Shown piece by piece: positions 7,713-15,319 of a stretch of 36,110 bases of DNA. Source of the DNA: SIG452 sp045631485 (lineage in GTDB: Bacteria > Bacillota > Clostridia > UMGS1840); contig JAZQUU010000013.1 in assembly GCA_045631485.1 (NCBI GenBank), forward strand, positions 1 through 36,110, given 5' to 3'. A program made the translations under genes and the position numbers. The notes below the pieces were generated by a model. The model saw only the letters and a list, made by a program, of their open reading frames with translations, did no database searches and was not told the origin of the DNA. The first letter of the stretch is position 1, and each line of letters starts with the position of its first letter.

Positions 7713-8389
7713 TTGTCTAAATACCCCTTTCTTGTTACCCATCCTTGTTTGTTTTCTTGTTTTGCTCTGGCAATTGCCAAAGCGCCCTCCGGCACGTTTT
7801 GGGTAATGGTGCTGCCGGCGGCTGTATATCCAAAGTCGCCCACGACTACGGGAGATACCAGATTGGTATTGCATCCGATAAAGGCGCGGTCGCCTATTTG
7901 GGAACGAAATTTTTCTTTGCCGTTGTAATTTGCCACAACGCTTCCGCAACCGAAATTGCAATCTTTTCCCACATCGGCATCGCCGATATAGGTTAAATGA
8001 GAAACCTTTGTGCCTTCTCCGATTACGGCGTTTTTGATTTCGCAAAAATCACCGATTTTTGCATCGCTTTTGATGTGCGCATTTGGTCGCAGATATGCAA
8101 AGGGACCGATTTTCACCCGATGCTGCAGAGTGGCTTGCGTGAGATAAGAACACACAATTTCGCAAAAATCACCGATATGAGAATCCTCAATCACCGTGTT
8201 GGGACCGATTGCACAGTTTTCTCCAATCACGGTTTTTCCCAAAATCACCGTGTTGGGAAAAATTCGGGTTCCTTTTCCGATGATAACTTCATCGCCGATA
8301 TAGCAGGCGGAACTTACATATAAAATGACTCCCGATTCTGCCAGACGGCGGTTTGTTTGCTCCCGGTTTGCAATGTCAATAAAATTCAT
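7709..8389 (-). CDS. glmU: Stand-alone GlmU C-terminal domain (glucosamine-1-phosphate N-acetyltransferase)
   Basis: The 226 residues correspond to the left-handed beta-helix half of GlmU only. The roughly 230-residue N-terminal uridylyltransferase domain is absent. Hexapeptide repeats run from about residue 25. The acetyltransferase site looks intact: IGPFAYLRP (substrate Arg), CEIKNA (Lys), SHLTYIGDADVG (catalytic His), ANYNGKEKF (Asn and Lys) and ALAIARAKQENK at the end. It should therefore acetylate GlcN-1-P, with UMP transfer done by another protein. The ATG at 8389 has GGGAGG 6 nt upstream. It sits exactly where full-length glmU sits in the classical spoVG-glmU-prs order and overlaps prs by 4 nt. 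A different hexapeptide acyltransferase is possible but less likely given these residues. Confidence 0.88.
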   Translation of the reverse strand: MNFIDIANREQTNRRLAESGVILYVSSACYIGDEVIIGKGTRIFPNTVILGKTVIGENCAIGPNTVIEDSHIGDFCEIVCSYLTQATLQHRVKIGPFAYLRPNAHIKSDAKIGDFCEIKNAVIGEGTKVSHLTYIGDADVGKDCNFGCGSVVANYNGKEKFRSQIGDRAFIGCNTNLVSPVVVGDFGYTAAGSTITQNVPEGALAIARAKQENKQGWVTRKGYLDK

Positions 8390-8394
8390 AAAAG

Positions 8395-8448
8395 CCTCCC
8401 ACATATTAAACCTGCGGTTTCCAACACAGAGGAGTGTGTTTTGGGAGG
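8395..8448 (-). promoter_or_regulatory. Structured 5' leader that can sequester the glmU ribosome binding site
   Basis: In the minus-strand RNA, CCUCCCA (8448-8442) is perfectly complementary to UGGGAGG (8401-8395), which contains the Shine-Dalgarno. Enclosed are two small hairpins: AACACA/UGUGUU (8440-8435 with 8428-8423, loop CUCCUC) and AAACC/GGUUU (8420-8416 with 8412-8408). Together they make a three-way junction. The CUCCUC loop is a second anti-Shine-Dalgarno sequence. I do not recognise it as a known riboswitch class, and the regulatory role is inferred. Confidence 0.5.
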
Positions 8449-8492
8449 TTATATTCTGCTTCGAAAACCATCTTTTACTGCACACATATATT

Positions 8493-8521
8493 ATTATACA
8501 ACCTTTCTCGATAAAATTCAA
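8493..8521 (-). promoter_or_regulatory. Promoter of the glmU-prs pair
   Basis: TTGAAT (8521-8516) and TATAAT (8498-8493) are separated by 17 bp on the minus strand. This gives a leader of roughly 95 nt ahead of the glmU ATG and separates glmU-prs transcription from spoVG. Confidence 0.82.
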
Positions 8522-8542
8522 GGGATTTTTTGAAGAAAAATG

Positions 8543-8572
8543 AAAAAAGTGGATAATTTTTGAATTATCCAC
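8543..8572 (-). terminator. spoVG terminator
   Basis: On the minus strand GTGGATAATT and AATTATCCAC form a perfect 10-bp stem with a 4-nt loop, followed by TTTTTT. It lies 12 bp after the spoVG stop. Confidence 0.9.
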
Positions 8573-8584
8573 TCTTTATCATAC

Positions 8585-8866
8585 CTATTCTTCGATCTCC
8601 GTGGGCATTTCTGCCAGTGCTTCTTCATATTTTGCCAGAATTAAGGTTTGCAATTCATCCCGCAGTTCAGTGTTAATCGGATGAGCGATGTCTTTGAATT
8701 CGCCTTCGGCGGTCTTTCTGGAGGGCATAGCGATGAACAGTCGTTCTTTGCCTTCAATTACTTTGATGTCATGCACAACAAAGCAATCATCCAAGGTAAC
8801 AGAAACCACTGCCTTCATCTTGCCGACAGAGCTGACCTTCCGAACTCTGACGTCAGTGATTTGCAT
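8585..8866 (-). CDS. spoVG: Septation/regulatory protein SpoVG
   Basis: The 93-residue protein begins MQITDVRVRKVSS and contains VVHDIKVIEGKERLFIAMPSRK and FKDIAHPINTELR, the defining SpoVG motifs. SpoVG is a small nucleic-acid-binding regulator of septation, sporulation and envelope genes. The open frame extends to 8962, but homology and AAAGGGA set the start at ATG 8866. It is transcribed alone from its own promoter and terminator. Its position upstream of glmU and prs matches the Bacillus order. Confidence 0.95.
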   Translation of the reverse strand: MQITDVRVRKVSSVGKMKAVVSVTLDDCFVVHDIKVIEGKERLFIAMPSRKTAEGEFKDIAHPINTELRDELQTLILAKYEEALAEMPTEIEE

Positions 8867-8948
8867 AGTTTTTTCCCTTTGGTGCCAACACAAGAGCAGA
8901 ACATCGCAATTCTTCTCTTTAGCACCCCTTTTCATTTTTATCATCGGC

Positions 8949-8977
8949 ATTATACAACACAATTTTCATTTGGTCAA
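8949..8977 (-). promoter_or_regulatory. spoVG promoter
   Basis: TTGACC (8977-8972) and TATAAT (8954-8949) are separated by 17 bp. This is a sigma-A type promoter, whereas Bacillus spoVG is best known for sigma-H control. The remaining stretch 8978-9150 is AT-rich and shows no gene or clear hairpin. Confidence 0.85.
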
Positions 8978-9150
8978 GTTTTTTTTCGAAATTCGGCAAA
9001 ATGCTCACTTTCGCTTGGGCAAATTGTTTTTATTGCACAAAAATACAGTAATTTCAATGGTTTTTTCTGATTTTTTCGGAGGTGTCCATCCCTCAAAAAC
9101 ACCAAAATAGTACATCTTGGCAAGACAAATGTTGCATTTTCGTTTATCTG

Positions 9151-9804
9151 TCACGGACGAATTCCCGGGTAGGCGTTAAAGATTTCCACAGCTTTTTTCC
9201 AGGCTGCCTTTTCTTCATCGGTCCATTTTTCGTGGGTGTTGCGATAATCACTTTTGCGTTTGATTTCCGAAAGGTGATGGTTCAACGTTTTGTATTTTTC
9301 CATGGTTGCTTCCACCAGACGTGCAACTGTTTTTTTGTTGGCAAAACGGATGTTTTGAATGGTTACCAGATGAGGCACACACAGAACGCTGCTGCCCCTT
9401 TCATAGCGGGAAGCAAACTCTTCGTTTTTGTAAAATTCCAAAAATGCTTTGGTGTAGTCTTCATCGTTGGATTTCTGAATGTTGCAGAAGAAACATTCCC
9501 TGTGGTCGCTGCGGTCTGTTTTGGATTTTTTATCGGGCACATCTTTCATCACATTATTCATAAAGTCGTGATATAAAATAGCGTGGGATAAAGGGTCTCC
9601 AAGTTCCAAAAGCCGATGTGCGTGAAAGTTGCAGAATCCGTTGGTCCATTCTATTTTTGCACGGGTGTGCGGAGTGTTGATTCCCTCATATAAAAACCGT
9701 TCCAACGCCTCTGACAAGCGGAATTCCACAAAATCACAAACAGGGCAGATTCCTAGGTCCATACGGTTTGTCAGTTCTTCGTAGATAATTTCTTTACTCT
9801 CCAA
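9151..9804 (-). CDS. DUF6062-like protein with two CxxC/CxxH modules
   Basis: The 217-residue soluble protein has no confident function. It contains two modules of identical spacing. Cys20-x2-Cys23 is followed 35 residues later by Cys58-x2-His61. Cys104-x2-Cys107 is followed 35 residues later by Cys142-x2-His145. This suggests an internal duplication with two zinc- or metal-binding sites (inference). I associate the CPVC and CFFC layout with the DUF6062 family of Clostridia from memory. The frame extends into proC, but TTG 9804 has AAAGGA 10 nt upstream and begins just after the proC stop. It is the third gene of dgt-proC-DUF6062. Confidence 0.7.
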   Translation of the reverse strand: MESKEIIYEELTNRMDLGICPVCDFVEFRLSEALERFLYEGINTPHTRAKIEWTNGFCNFHAHRLLELGDPLSHAILYHDFMNNVMKDVPDKKSKTDRSDHRECFFCNIQKSNDEDYTKAFLEFYKNEEFASRYERGSSVLCVPHLVTIQNIRFANKKTVARLVEATMEKYKTLNHHLSEIKRKSDYRNTHEKWTDEEKAAWKKAVEIFNAYPGIRP

Positions 9805-9821
9805 AATACGACTTTCCTTTC

Positions 9822-10613
9822 TTATTTTTTCAGTTCCAGGGCACGGCGGGTGCATTCTGCCATGGCGTCATCAATGAGCTTGTAAAAATCGTGTTCTTTT
9901 AAGTGGTTCACCGCTTCAATGGTGGTGCCGCCTTTGGAGCACACTTTATCCACCAAAACATCTGCCGTATCCTCGGAGGAAAGCAACAGTTTTGCGGCGC
10001 CAAGCACGGTTTTTCCCGCCATTCGAAGAGCGGTTTCATAAGGGATTCCCTGGCGTTCGCCCGATTTTGCCATAGCGTCAATCATCATATACACATAGGC
10101 AGGGGAAGAGCCTGAAACCGAAATGATTGCGTCCATTTTATCTTCGGGAAGCTCGTGAATTTCGGAAAATGCGGATAACAGTTTTTTCACGGTTTCATAT
10201 TCCGAATCGGTGATGTTTCTTCCTCTGCTGACTGCGGTCACCCCTTCGCCAACCAAGGCAGGGGTGTTGGGCATGGTGCGGACAACCTTTGTGGAATCCG
10301 AGAGCATATTTCTTACAAATTGTGTGGTAATGCCCGGTGCCACGGTGATATAAATTTTATCGGAAAATTCTTTCAATCCGGAAAGCACTTCTTCATAAAA
10401 CTGAGGCTTCACGGTTAAGAAAATATAGTCGGAATTCTTTGCGGTTTCCCGATTATCGGTGGAGGTGTTGATGCCTTTTTCCTGATATTTTTGCAGCTGA
10501 TTTTGGGAAATGTCGCTTACATACATATCCGATGCCGAAACTAAGTCGGATGCCAAAATACCGTCAATCATGGCACCGCCCATATTACCGGTGCCGATAA
10601 ATCCGATTTTCAT
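9822..10613 (-). CDS. proC: Pyrroline-5-carboxylate reductase
   Basis: ProC reduces P5C to proline with NAD(P)H, the last step of proline synthesis. The 263-residue length is typical. An N-terminal Rossmann motif GFIGTGNMGGAM (residues 4-15) is followed by VVRTMPNTPALVGEG and SGSSPAYVYMMIDAM. The C-terminal signature VCSKGGTTIEAV is present; the usual version has SPGGTT. The ATG at 10613 has GAAAGGATT upstream. It lies 15 bp after dgt and 17 bp before the DUF6062-like gene in one operon. No proA or proB is present here. Confidence 0.96.
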   Translation of the reverse strand: MKIGFIGTGNMGGAMIDGILASDLVSASDMYVSDISQNQLQKYQEKGINTSTDNRETAKNSDYIFLTVKPQFYEEVLSGLKEFSDKIYITVAPGITTQFVRNMLSDSTKVVRTMPNTPALVGEGVTAVSRGRNITDSEYETVKKLLSAFSEIHELPEDKMDAIISVSGSSPAYVYMMIDAMAKSGERQGIPYETALRMAGKTVLGAAKLLLSSEDTADVLVDKVCSKGGTTIEAVNHLKEHDFYKLIDDAMAECTRRALELKK

Positions 10614-10628
10614 TTTTTTAATCCTTTC

Positions 10629-11816
10629 TCATTCAAAATAAGGGGTATAGGTGAGAGGCGATTTTTTATGGGGGAACAGATGTTCATAAAGCTCGATAAA
10701 ATAATCGTCCGTCATACTTGCGATATAGTCAATCACCATTTGGTCGATGGTGGTTTCTTCCCGGTAATTGTTTTGTCTGTAATGTTTTCCGTGTTCTGCG
10801 ATAAAGTCCAAATGATGACGGAAAACGGGGGAAGATGTGCGATTTTCCGCCAGGTCTTTTCTCAGTTTTTCATACAGTTCACGGAACATGGGTTTTAAAA
10901 GAATTTCAATTTCTTTTACCCGTTTGCTTCCGTAAATCAAGCGGTAATTTTCTTCCTTGATTTTGGATAACGCCAAAAAGGATTCTTCATCCATGGCGAT
11001 ACAATTTTTTTCGTAACTTTTTTCGATGATATTTACGCACAAATTATTGATAATCACCGCATTGTATTTCCCTAAAGCAGTTTCCGAAAACTGTTCTTCC
11101 GAGGAAAGCGTTTCGGTCTTTAAGGCGTCCTGACGGTCTTTGCCCAAATAAGCAATCAAATCGCAGATTTTCACCACGCAGCCCTCTTTGGTGGAGGGAG
11201 TCAGTTTTTTTACTGCTCCGTCGGTCACATAGCAATTTTCCACCTTGTTATCAAATTCCGAAAAACTGTGTAAAGGTGCGGTGCGGTATTCCTTTTGCTC
11301 CATTTCGCCGTTGTGGCAAAGAATGCCGTCTAAGGTTTGCAAAGAAATATTGTGACGGAAAATACCGTCCAAAACCCGCACACTATGTACGTTATGGTGA
11401 AATTGTCTGCCGGTATATTCTTGGGAAAGCTCGTTTAAAAAATGTTCTCCCGCATGGCCGAAGGGTGTATGACCGATGTCGTGCCCCAAGGCGATTGCCT
11501 CAATCAAATCTAAATTTAATCCCAACATTCTGCCGATGTTTCGGGCAATTCGGGACACCAACTGCACGTGAAAAGCACGGCGACTGATGTCGTCGTTTTT
11601 ATAAAAGGCAAACACCTGAGTTTTGTCGGTATATCGGTTGTAGTACGGGGAGTGCATAATTTTTTCCACATCCCGAAGATAACAGCTTCTCCATAAAGAC
11701 GGCGTGTCGTGGCTCGGATCTCTTCTGATTGCAGTGTTTTCCAGGATGTAGCTGCCGTGAAAATCTTCTCGGATTTTTTCTTGCAACTCCTCGGACAGAG
11801 AGTGATACAGATTCAT
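10629..11816 (-). CDS. dgt: dGTPase-like HD-domain phosphohydrolase
   Basis: The 395-residue protein has an HD domain with a first-ligand region FHVQLVSRIARNIGR and the metal motif ALGHDIGHTPFGHAGE. It also has a conserved N terminus with RRDPSHDTP and YYNRYTDKTQVF. It belongs to the deoxyguanosinetriphosphate triphosphohydrolase-like group, which hydrolyses dNTPs to deoxynucleoside and triphosphate. Substrate range in this subgroup is not predictable from sequence. The ATG at 11816 has AAAGGA 6-8 nt upstream. It leads the operon dgt-proC-DUF6062 from a strong promoter. Confidence 0.88.
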   Translation of the reverse strand: MNLYHSLSEELQEKIREDFHGSYILENTAIRRDPSHDTPSLWRSCYLRDVEKIMHSPYYNRYTDKTQVFAFYKNDDISRRAFHVQLVSRIARNIGRMLGLNLDLIEAIALGHDIGHTPFGHAGEHFLNELSQEYTGRQFHHNVHSVRVLDGIFRHNISLQTLDGILCHNGEMEQKEYRTAPLHSFSEFDNKVENCYVTDGAVKKLTPSTKEGCVVKICDLIAYLGKDRQDALKTETLSSEEQFSETALGKYNAVIINNLCVNIIEKSYEKNCIAMDEESFLALSKIKEENYRLIYGSKRVKEIEILLKPMFRELYEKLRKDLAENRTSSPVFRHHLDFIAEHGKHYRQNNYREETTIDQMVIDYIASMTDDYFIELYEHLFPHKKSPLTYTPYFE

Positions 11817-11849
11817 AAAAAATTCCTTTCCGATTCCAAGGATTCTTTC

Positions 11850-11878
11850 ATTTTAGCACAGGGAAAAAGATTTGTCAA
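11850..11878 (-). promoter_or_regulatory. dgt operon promoter
   Basis: TTGACA (11878-11873) and TAAAAT (11855-11850) are separated by 17 bp on the minus strand. It lies 34 bp upstream of the dgt start. Confidence 0.85.
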
Positions 11879-11941
11879 TTTGAAACGGGGAAAAGGTGAC
11901 GAAAAACCTGTAAAAAACACGAAAAAAATAGGTCAAAAGTA

Positions 11942-11970
11942 TAGACAAACCGAAAATGATGTGCTATACT
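11942..11970 (+). promoter_or_regulatory. pyr operon promoter
   Basis: TAGACA (11942-11947) and TATACT (11965-11970) are separated by 17 bp. The leader to pyrB is about 60 nt. I see no PyrR-type antiterminator or terminator hairpin in it, only a weak CCG/CGG stem near 12007. Confidence 0.72.
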
Positions 11971-12037
11971 ATATAAGTATAACTTTGTAATTTTTTAGAA
12001 AAGAACCGTTAGCGGGAAGGAGTCGAACATAAGGATT

Positions 12038-12955
12038 ATGAAATTTGAAAAAGACTTGTTGGGCATCCAGAATTTAGATGCAGACCAAATTCATTACATT
12101 CTGAAAAAAGCGGAGGATATGAAAAAAATCATCTTCTCCGATTGTAAAAAAGCCACCAACTTAACAGGAAAATCGGTGATGACCCTGTTTTTTGAAAACA
12201 GCACCCGAACCCGAACTTCCTTTGAACTTGCTGCCAAATATTTAGGAGCCATCGCTTCCAATATGCCGGTATCTTCAAGCTCTGTGAAAAAAGGCGAAAC
12301 CTTAATCGACACCACCCGAACTTTAAATGCCATGGGAAATGACTGTTTCATCATCCGTCACGAAAATGCAGGGGCACCCCATCTGGTTGCGCAGAATGTG
12401 GATGCCACCGTTATCAATGCAGGGGACGGTATGAACGAGCATCCCACTCAGGCACTTTTAGACTTTTTCACCATGTATGAAAAAATGGGCACCGTGGAAG
12501 GCAAGAAAATTGCCATCATCGGTGACATTTATCACAGCCGTGTGGCACGAAGCGATACCTACGGTCTGTTAAAATTAGGTGCCGAAGTGGTAATGGCGGG
12601 GCCCAGAACCCTGCTCCCCAATGATTTGGAAAGCTTAGGCGTAAAGATGTACACCGATGTGGATAAGGCAATCAAAGATGCGGATGTGGTGATGCCTTTA
12701 AGACTTCAGCTGGAACGCCAGAAAAACTGTTTCTTCCCCTCCGGTTATGAATATTCCAAATATTTCGGCGTAAACGAAGAGAGAATGAAATTAGCAAAAG
12801 AAGGTGCACTCATTATGCATCCCGGTCCGGTAAACAGAGGACTTGAGTTGCAGTCTGCCCTGTATGCTCCCGATAAATCTGTGATTGATGAACAGGTAAC
12901 CAACGGGGTTGCAGTGCGTATGGCGGTATTAGACACCTTCATCAACCGTGCATAA
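12038..12955 (+). CDS. pyrB: Aspartate carbamoyltransferase, catalytic subunit
   Basis: PyrB joins carbamoyl phosphate and aspartate in pyrimidine synthesis. The 305-residue protein has the carbamoyl-phosphate loop STRTRTSFE and the MNEHPTQALLDF motif. It also has the SSSVKKGETL loop and IMHPGPVNRG near the C terminus. The ribosome binding site is AAGGAG about 15 nt upstream, with AAGGA also nearer the ATG at 12038. It starts a pyrB-pyrC-pyrF-pyrK-pyrD run. No pyrI regulatory-chain gene follows. Confidence 0.97.
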   Translation: MKFEKDLLGIQNLDADQIHYILKKAEDMKKIIFSDCKKATNLTGKSVMTLFFENSTRTRTSFELAAKYLGAIASNMPVSSSSVKKGETLIDTTRTLNAMGNDCFIIRHENAGAPHLVAQNVDATVINAGDGMNEHPTQALLDFFTMYEKMGTVEGKKIAIIGDIYHSRVARSDTYGLLKLGAEVVMAGPRTLLPNDLESLGVKMYTDVDKAIKDADVVMPLRLQLERQKNCFFPSGYEYSKYFGVNEERMKLAKEGALIMHPGPVNRGLELQSALYAPDKSVIDEQVTNGVAVRMAVLDTFINRA

Positions 12956-12970
12956 AGGAGGACTTCAGAT

Positions 12971-14239
12971 ATGACTATTTTACTGAAAAATGTAGCCGTT
13001 GTTACTGTGGATAACGTAACAGAAGCGCAGGATATTTTAATTACCGACGGCGTGATTACCAAAATTGACGCCAACTTAACCGACTCTGCCGACACCGTGC
13101 TTGATTGCACCGGCAAAACCGCATTCCCCGCTTTCTTCGATATGCACACTCACATGAGAGACCCGGGCTTTACTTACAAAGAAGATATCGAATCCGGAAC
13201 CAAAGCTGCAATGCACGGCGGTTTCTGGGGCGTTGCTGCAATGCCCAACACCAATCCCGTGACCGATAATGTGCCCGTGGTGGAATATATTATCAACAAA
13301 GCAAATAAATTCGGCTATGCCAAGGTCTTCCCCGTAGCGGCAATCACCAAAGGCTTGGAAGGCAAAGAATTAACCGAAATTATGGAATTAAAGGCACACG
13401 GTGTTGTGGCAATTTCCGATGACGGCAAACCCGTGTCCGATTCCAACACTATGCGTCAGGCACTTCGTTATGCGGATATGGCAGGAATGCCTGTGGTTTG
13501 CCACTCGGAAGATTTATCCTTGGTAAACGGCGGCGTGATGAACGAGGGTGCCACCGCAGACCGTCTGGGGCTTCGTGGAATTCCCCGTGCGGCAGAAGAA
13601 GCGGCAATCGCAAGAGAAATTATTTTAGCAAAAACTTATGATGTGCCCGTTCACATCACTCATATCAGCACCAAAGGAAGCGTGGATTTTATCCGCTTTG
13701 CAAAACAGCAGGGCGTGAAAGTGACTTGTGACACTTGTCCCCACTATTTTTCCTTAACCGACGAAGCTTGCGAAGGTTACGATACCCACGCCAAGATGAA
13801 TCCACCCTTAAGAGAAGCTTACGATGTTGCGGCAATGATTGAAGGTTTGCAGGACGGCACCATTGATGCCATCGCAACCGACCACGCTCCCCATCATTTT
13901 GATGAAAAGATTATTGAATTTGACCACGCCTTAAATGGCATCATCGGTCTGGAAACCTCTTTTGCGGTGGGTTGCACCTATCTTTACAAAACAGGAAAAC
14001 TCACGCTGCCAAAGCTTGCAAAACTGATGGCAGATACCCCCTGCAGAATTTTAAATATCGCTCCCGCCGAAATTAAGGTGGGCGCTACCGCAAACATCAC
14101 CGTTTGTGATTTAAACGAAACCTGGGTACCCACTCCCGAAAACACCGTTTCCAAAAGCAAAAACTCTCCCTATTACGGAAAAGAACTTGTTGGAAAAGTG
14201 AAAATTGTAATCACCGACGGTAAGCTGAAACTCTCTTAG
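12971..14239 (+). CDS. pyrC: Dihydroorotase
   Basis: PyrC cyclises carbamoyl aspartate to dihydroorotate. The 422-residue length fits the long (type I) class. The N-terminal metal motif is DMHTHMRDPGF. Later motifs are HITHIST (metal His), TCDTCPHYF and ATDHAPHH (metal Asp). The MNPPLR segment is also present. An AAAGGAGG site precedes ATG 12971, 15 bp after pyrB. A palindromic repeat begins 4 bp after the stop codon, separating it from pyrF. Confidence 0.96.
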   Translation: MTILLKNVAVVTVDNVTEAQDILITDGVITKIDANLTDSADTVLDCTGKTAFPAFFDMHTHMRDPGFTYKEDIESGTKAAMHGGFWGVAAMPNTNPVTDNVPVVEYIINKANKFGYAKVFPVAAITKGLEGKELTEIMELKAHGVVAISDDGKPVSDSNTMRQALRYADMAGMPVVCHSEDLSLVNGGVMNEGATADRLGLRGIPRAAEEAAIAREIILAKTYDVPVHITHISTKGSVDFIRFAKQQGVKVTCDTCPHYFSLTDEACEGYDTHAKMNPPLREAYDVAAMIEGLQDGTIDAIATDHAPHHFDEKIIEFDHALNGIIGLETSFAVGCTYLYKTGKLTLPKLAKLMADTPCRILNIAPAEIKVGATANITVCDLNETWVPTPENTVSKSKNSPYYGKELVGKVKIVITDGKLKLS

Positions 14240-14242
14240 AGG

Positions 14243-14345
14243 TTCTGCAGAAATTTTCGATAGGCGTTGCTTTTTCCAATGCGAAGCGATACTTGGTGTA
14301 TGTGAGCATTGAGAAAAAGTGACGAGTGCGGAAATTTATGCAGAA
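14243..14345. repeat. Long imperfect palindrome inside the pyr operon
   Basis: The 103-bp segment begins TTCTGCAGAAATTT and ends AAATTTATGCAGAA, and the arms remain complementary for about 50 bp. Inner matched blocks include CTTTTTC with GAAAAAG and AATGC with GCATT. Coding capacity is absent. There is no T run, so it is not a simple terminator. It resembles a MITE-like or extragenic palindromic repeat. Confidence 0.75.
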
Positions 14346-14371
14346 TAAATACATGATGAAAGGAACAAACA

Positions 14372-15280
14372 ATGAAAGAATTATTGACAAAAATTAAAAC
14401 AATGAACAATCCCACCGTGGCAGGCTTAGACCCGGTGTTATCCTATATCCCGACTTATATCTTAGAAAAAGCAGAAAAACAGTACGGCAAAACCTTCAAA
14501 GCTGCTGCCGAAGCAATTCTGGAATTCAACAAAGGCTTAATGGATGCGTTATGTGACATCGTGCCTGCGGTGAAACCCCAGTCTGCATATTATGAAATGT
14601 ACGGCTTGGAAGGTATCCGTGCTTACTATGAAACCATCAAGTATGCCAAAGAAAAAGGCTTTTATGTCATTGCAGACGGCAAACGTAACGATATCGGTTC
14701 CACCTCCGATGCTTATGCAACCGCATACCTGGGCAAAACTCAGTTATTCGGAGAAGCAGAAAGAGCGTTTGAACCCGATTCCTTAACCGTGAACCCCTAC
14801 TTGGGAAGTGACGGTATTCTTCCCTTCGTAAAACGTTGCGAAGAATTCGATAAAAGCATTTTCGTGTTGGTAAAAACCTCCAACCCCTCCAGCGGTGAAC
14901 TGCAGGATTTGGTGTTGGACGGAGAAGAAATTTATGTGAAGGTTGCCAAAATGGTAAACAAATGGGGAGAATCCACCATTAACGATATGGGTTACTCTTC
15001 CGTGGGTGCCGTTGTGGGTGCAACTTATCCCGAACAGTCCAAAAAGCTTCGTGAGATTATGCCCAAAACCGTGTTCTTAGTACCCGGTTACGGTGCTCAG
15101 GGCGGAACCGCAAAAGATATTGCTCATCTGTTTGATAAAGACGGAATGGGTGCGGTGGTAAATTCCAGCCGCGGCATTATGTGTGCATATCAGAAAGCAG
15201 GTGCCGAAGGCGAAGCTTTTGCAGAATTCGCAAGAAAAGAAGCAATCCGTATGAAAGAAGATATCACCTCTGTTTTTTAA
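14372..15280 (+). CDS. pyrF: Orotidine 5'-phosphate decarboxylase (long form)
   Basis: PyrF converts OMP to UMP. At 302 residues it belongs to the longer subfamily. The catalytic motif ADGKRNDIGST has Lys104 with the paired Asp residues. The N-terminal TVAGLDPVLSY holds the substrate Asp. FLVPGYGAQGG and VVNSSRGIM near the C terminus bind phosphate. ATG 14372 has AAAGGA upstream. It is separated from pyrC only by the palindromic repeat and runs on to pyrK. Confidence 0.96.
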   Translation: MKELLTKIKTMNNPTVAGLDPVLSYIPTYILEKAEKQYGKTFKAAAEAILEFNKGLMDALCDIVPAVKPQSAYYEMYGLEGIRAYYETIKYAKEKGFYVIADGKRNDIGSTSDAYATAYLGKTQLFGEAERAFEPDSLTVNPYLGSDGILPFVKRCEEFDKSIFVLVKTSNPSSGELQDLVLDGEEIYVKVAKMVNKWGESTINDMGYSSVGAVVGATYPEQSKKLREIMPKTVFLVPGYGAQGGTAKDIAHLFDKDGMGAVVNSSRGIMCAYQKAGAEGEAFAEFARKEAIRMKEDITSVF

Positions 15281-15319
15281 TTTTTTCGGTAAACAGAAGA
15301 TTGTGAGGATTTATAAATT

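Noticed and set aside
7713..8045. Open frame extending prs by 111 residues upstream
   Set aside because: The extension is Arg-rich, has no ribosome binding site and is the GlmU-like gene read in another frame. Prs homology begins at ATG 7712.
8390..8572. Upstream extension of the GlmU-half frame that might be an N-terminal domain remnant
   Set aside because: It reads through the glmU leader, its promoter and the spoVG terminator and shows no uridylyltransferase motif. ATG 8389 has a clear ribosome binding site.
11971..12037. PyrR-type attenuator ahead of pyrB
   Set aside because: The leader is too short and has no terminator hairpin or PyrR-binding loop.
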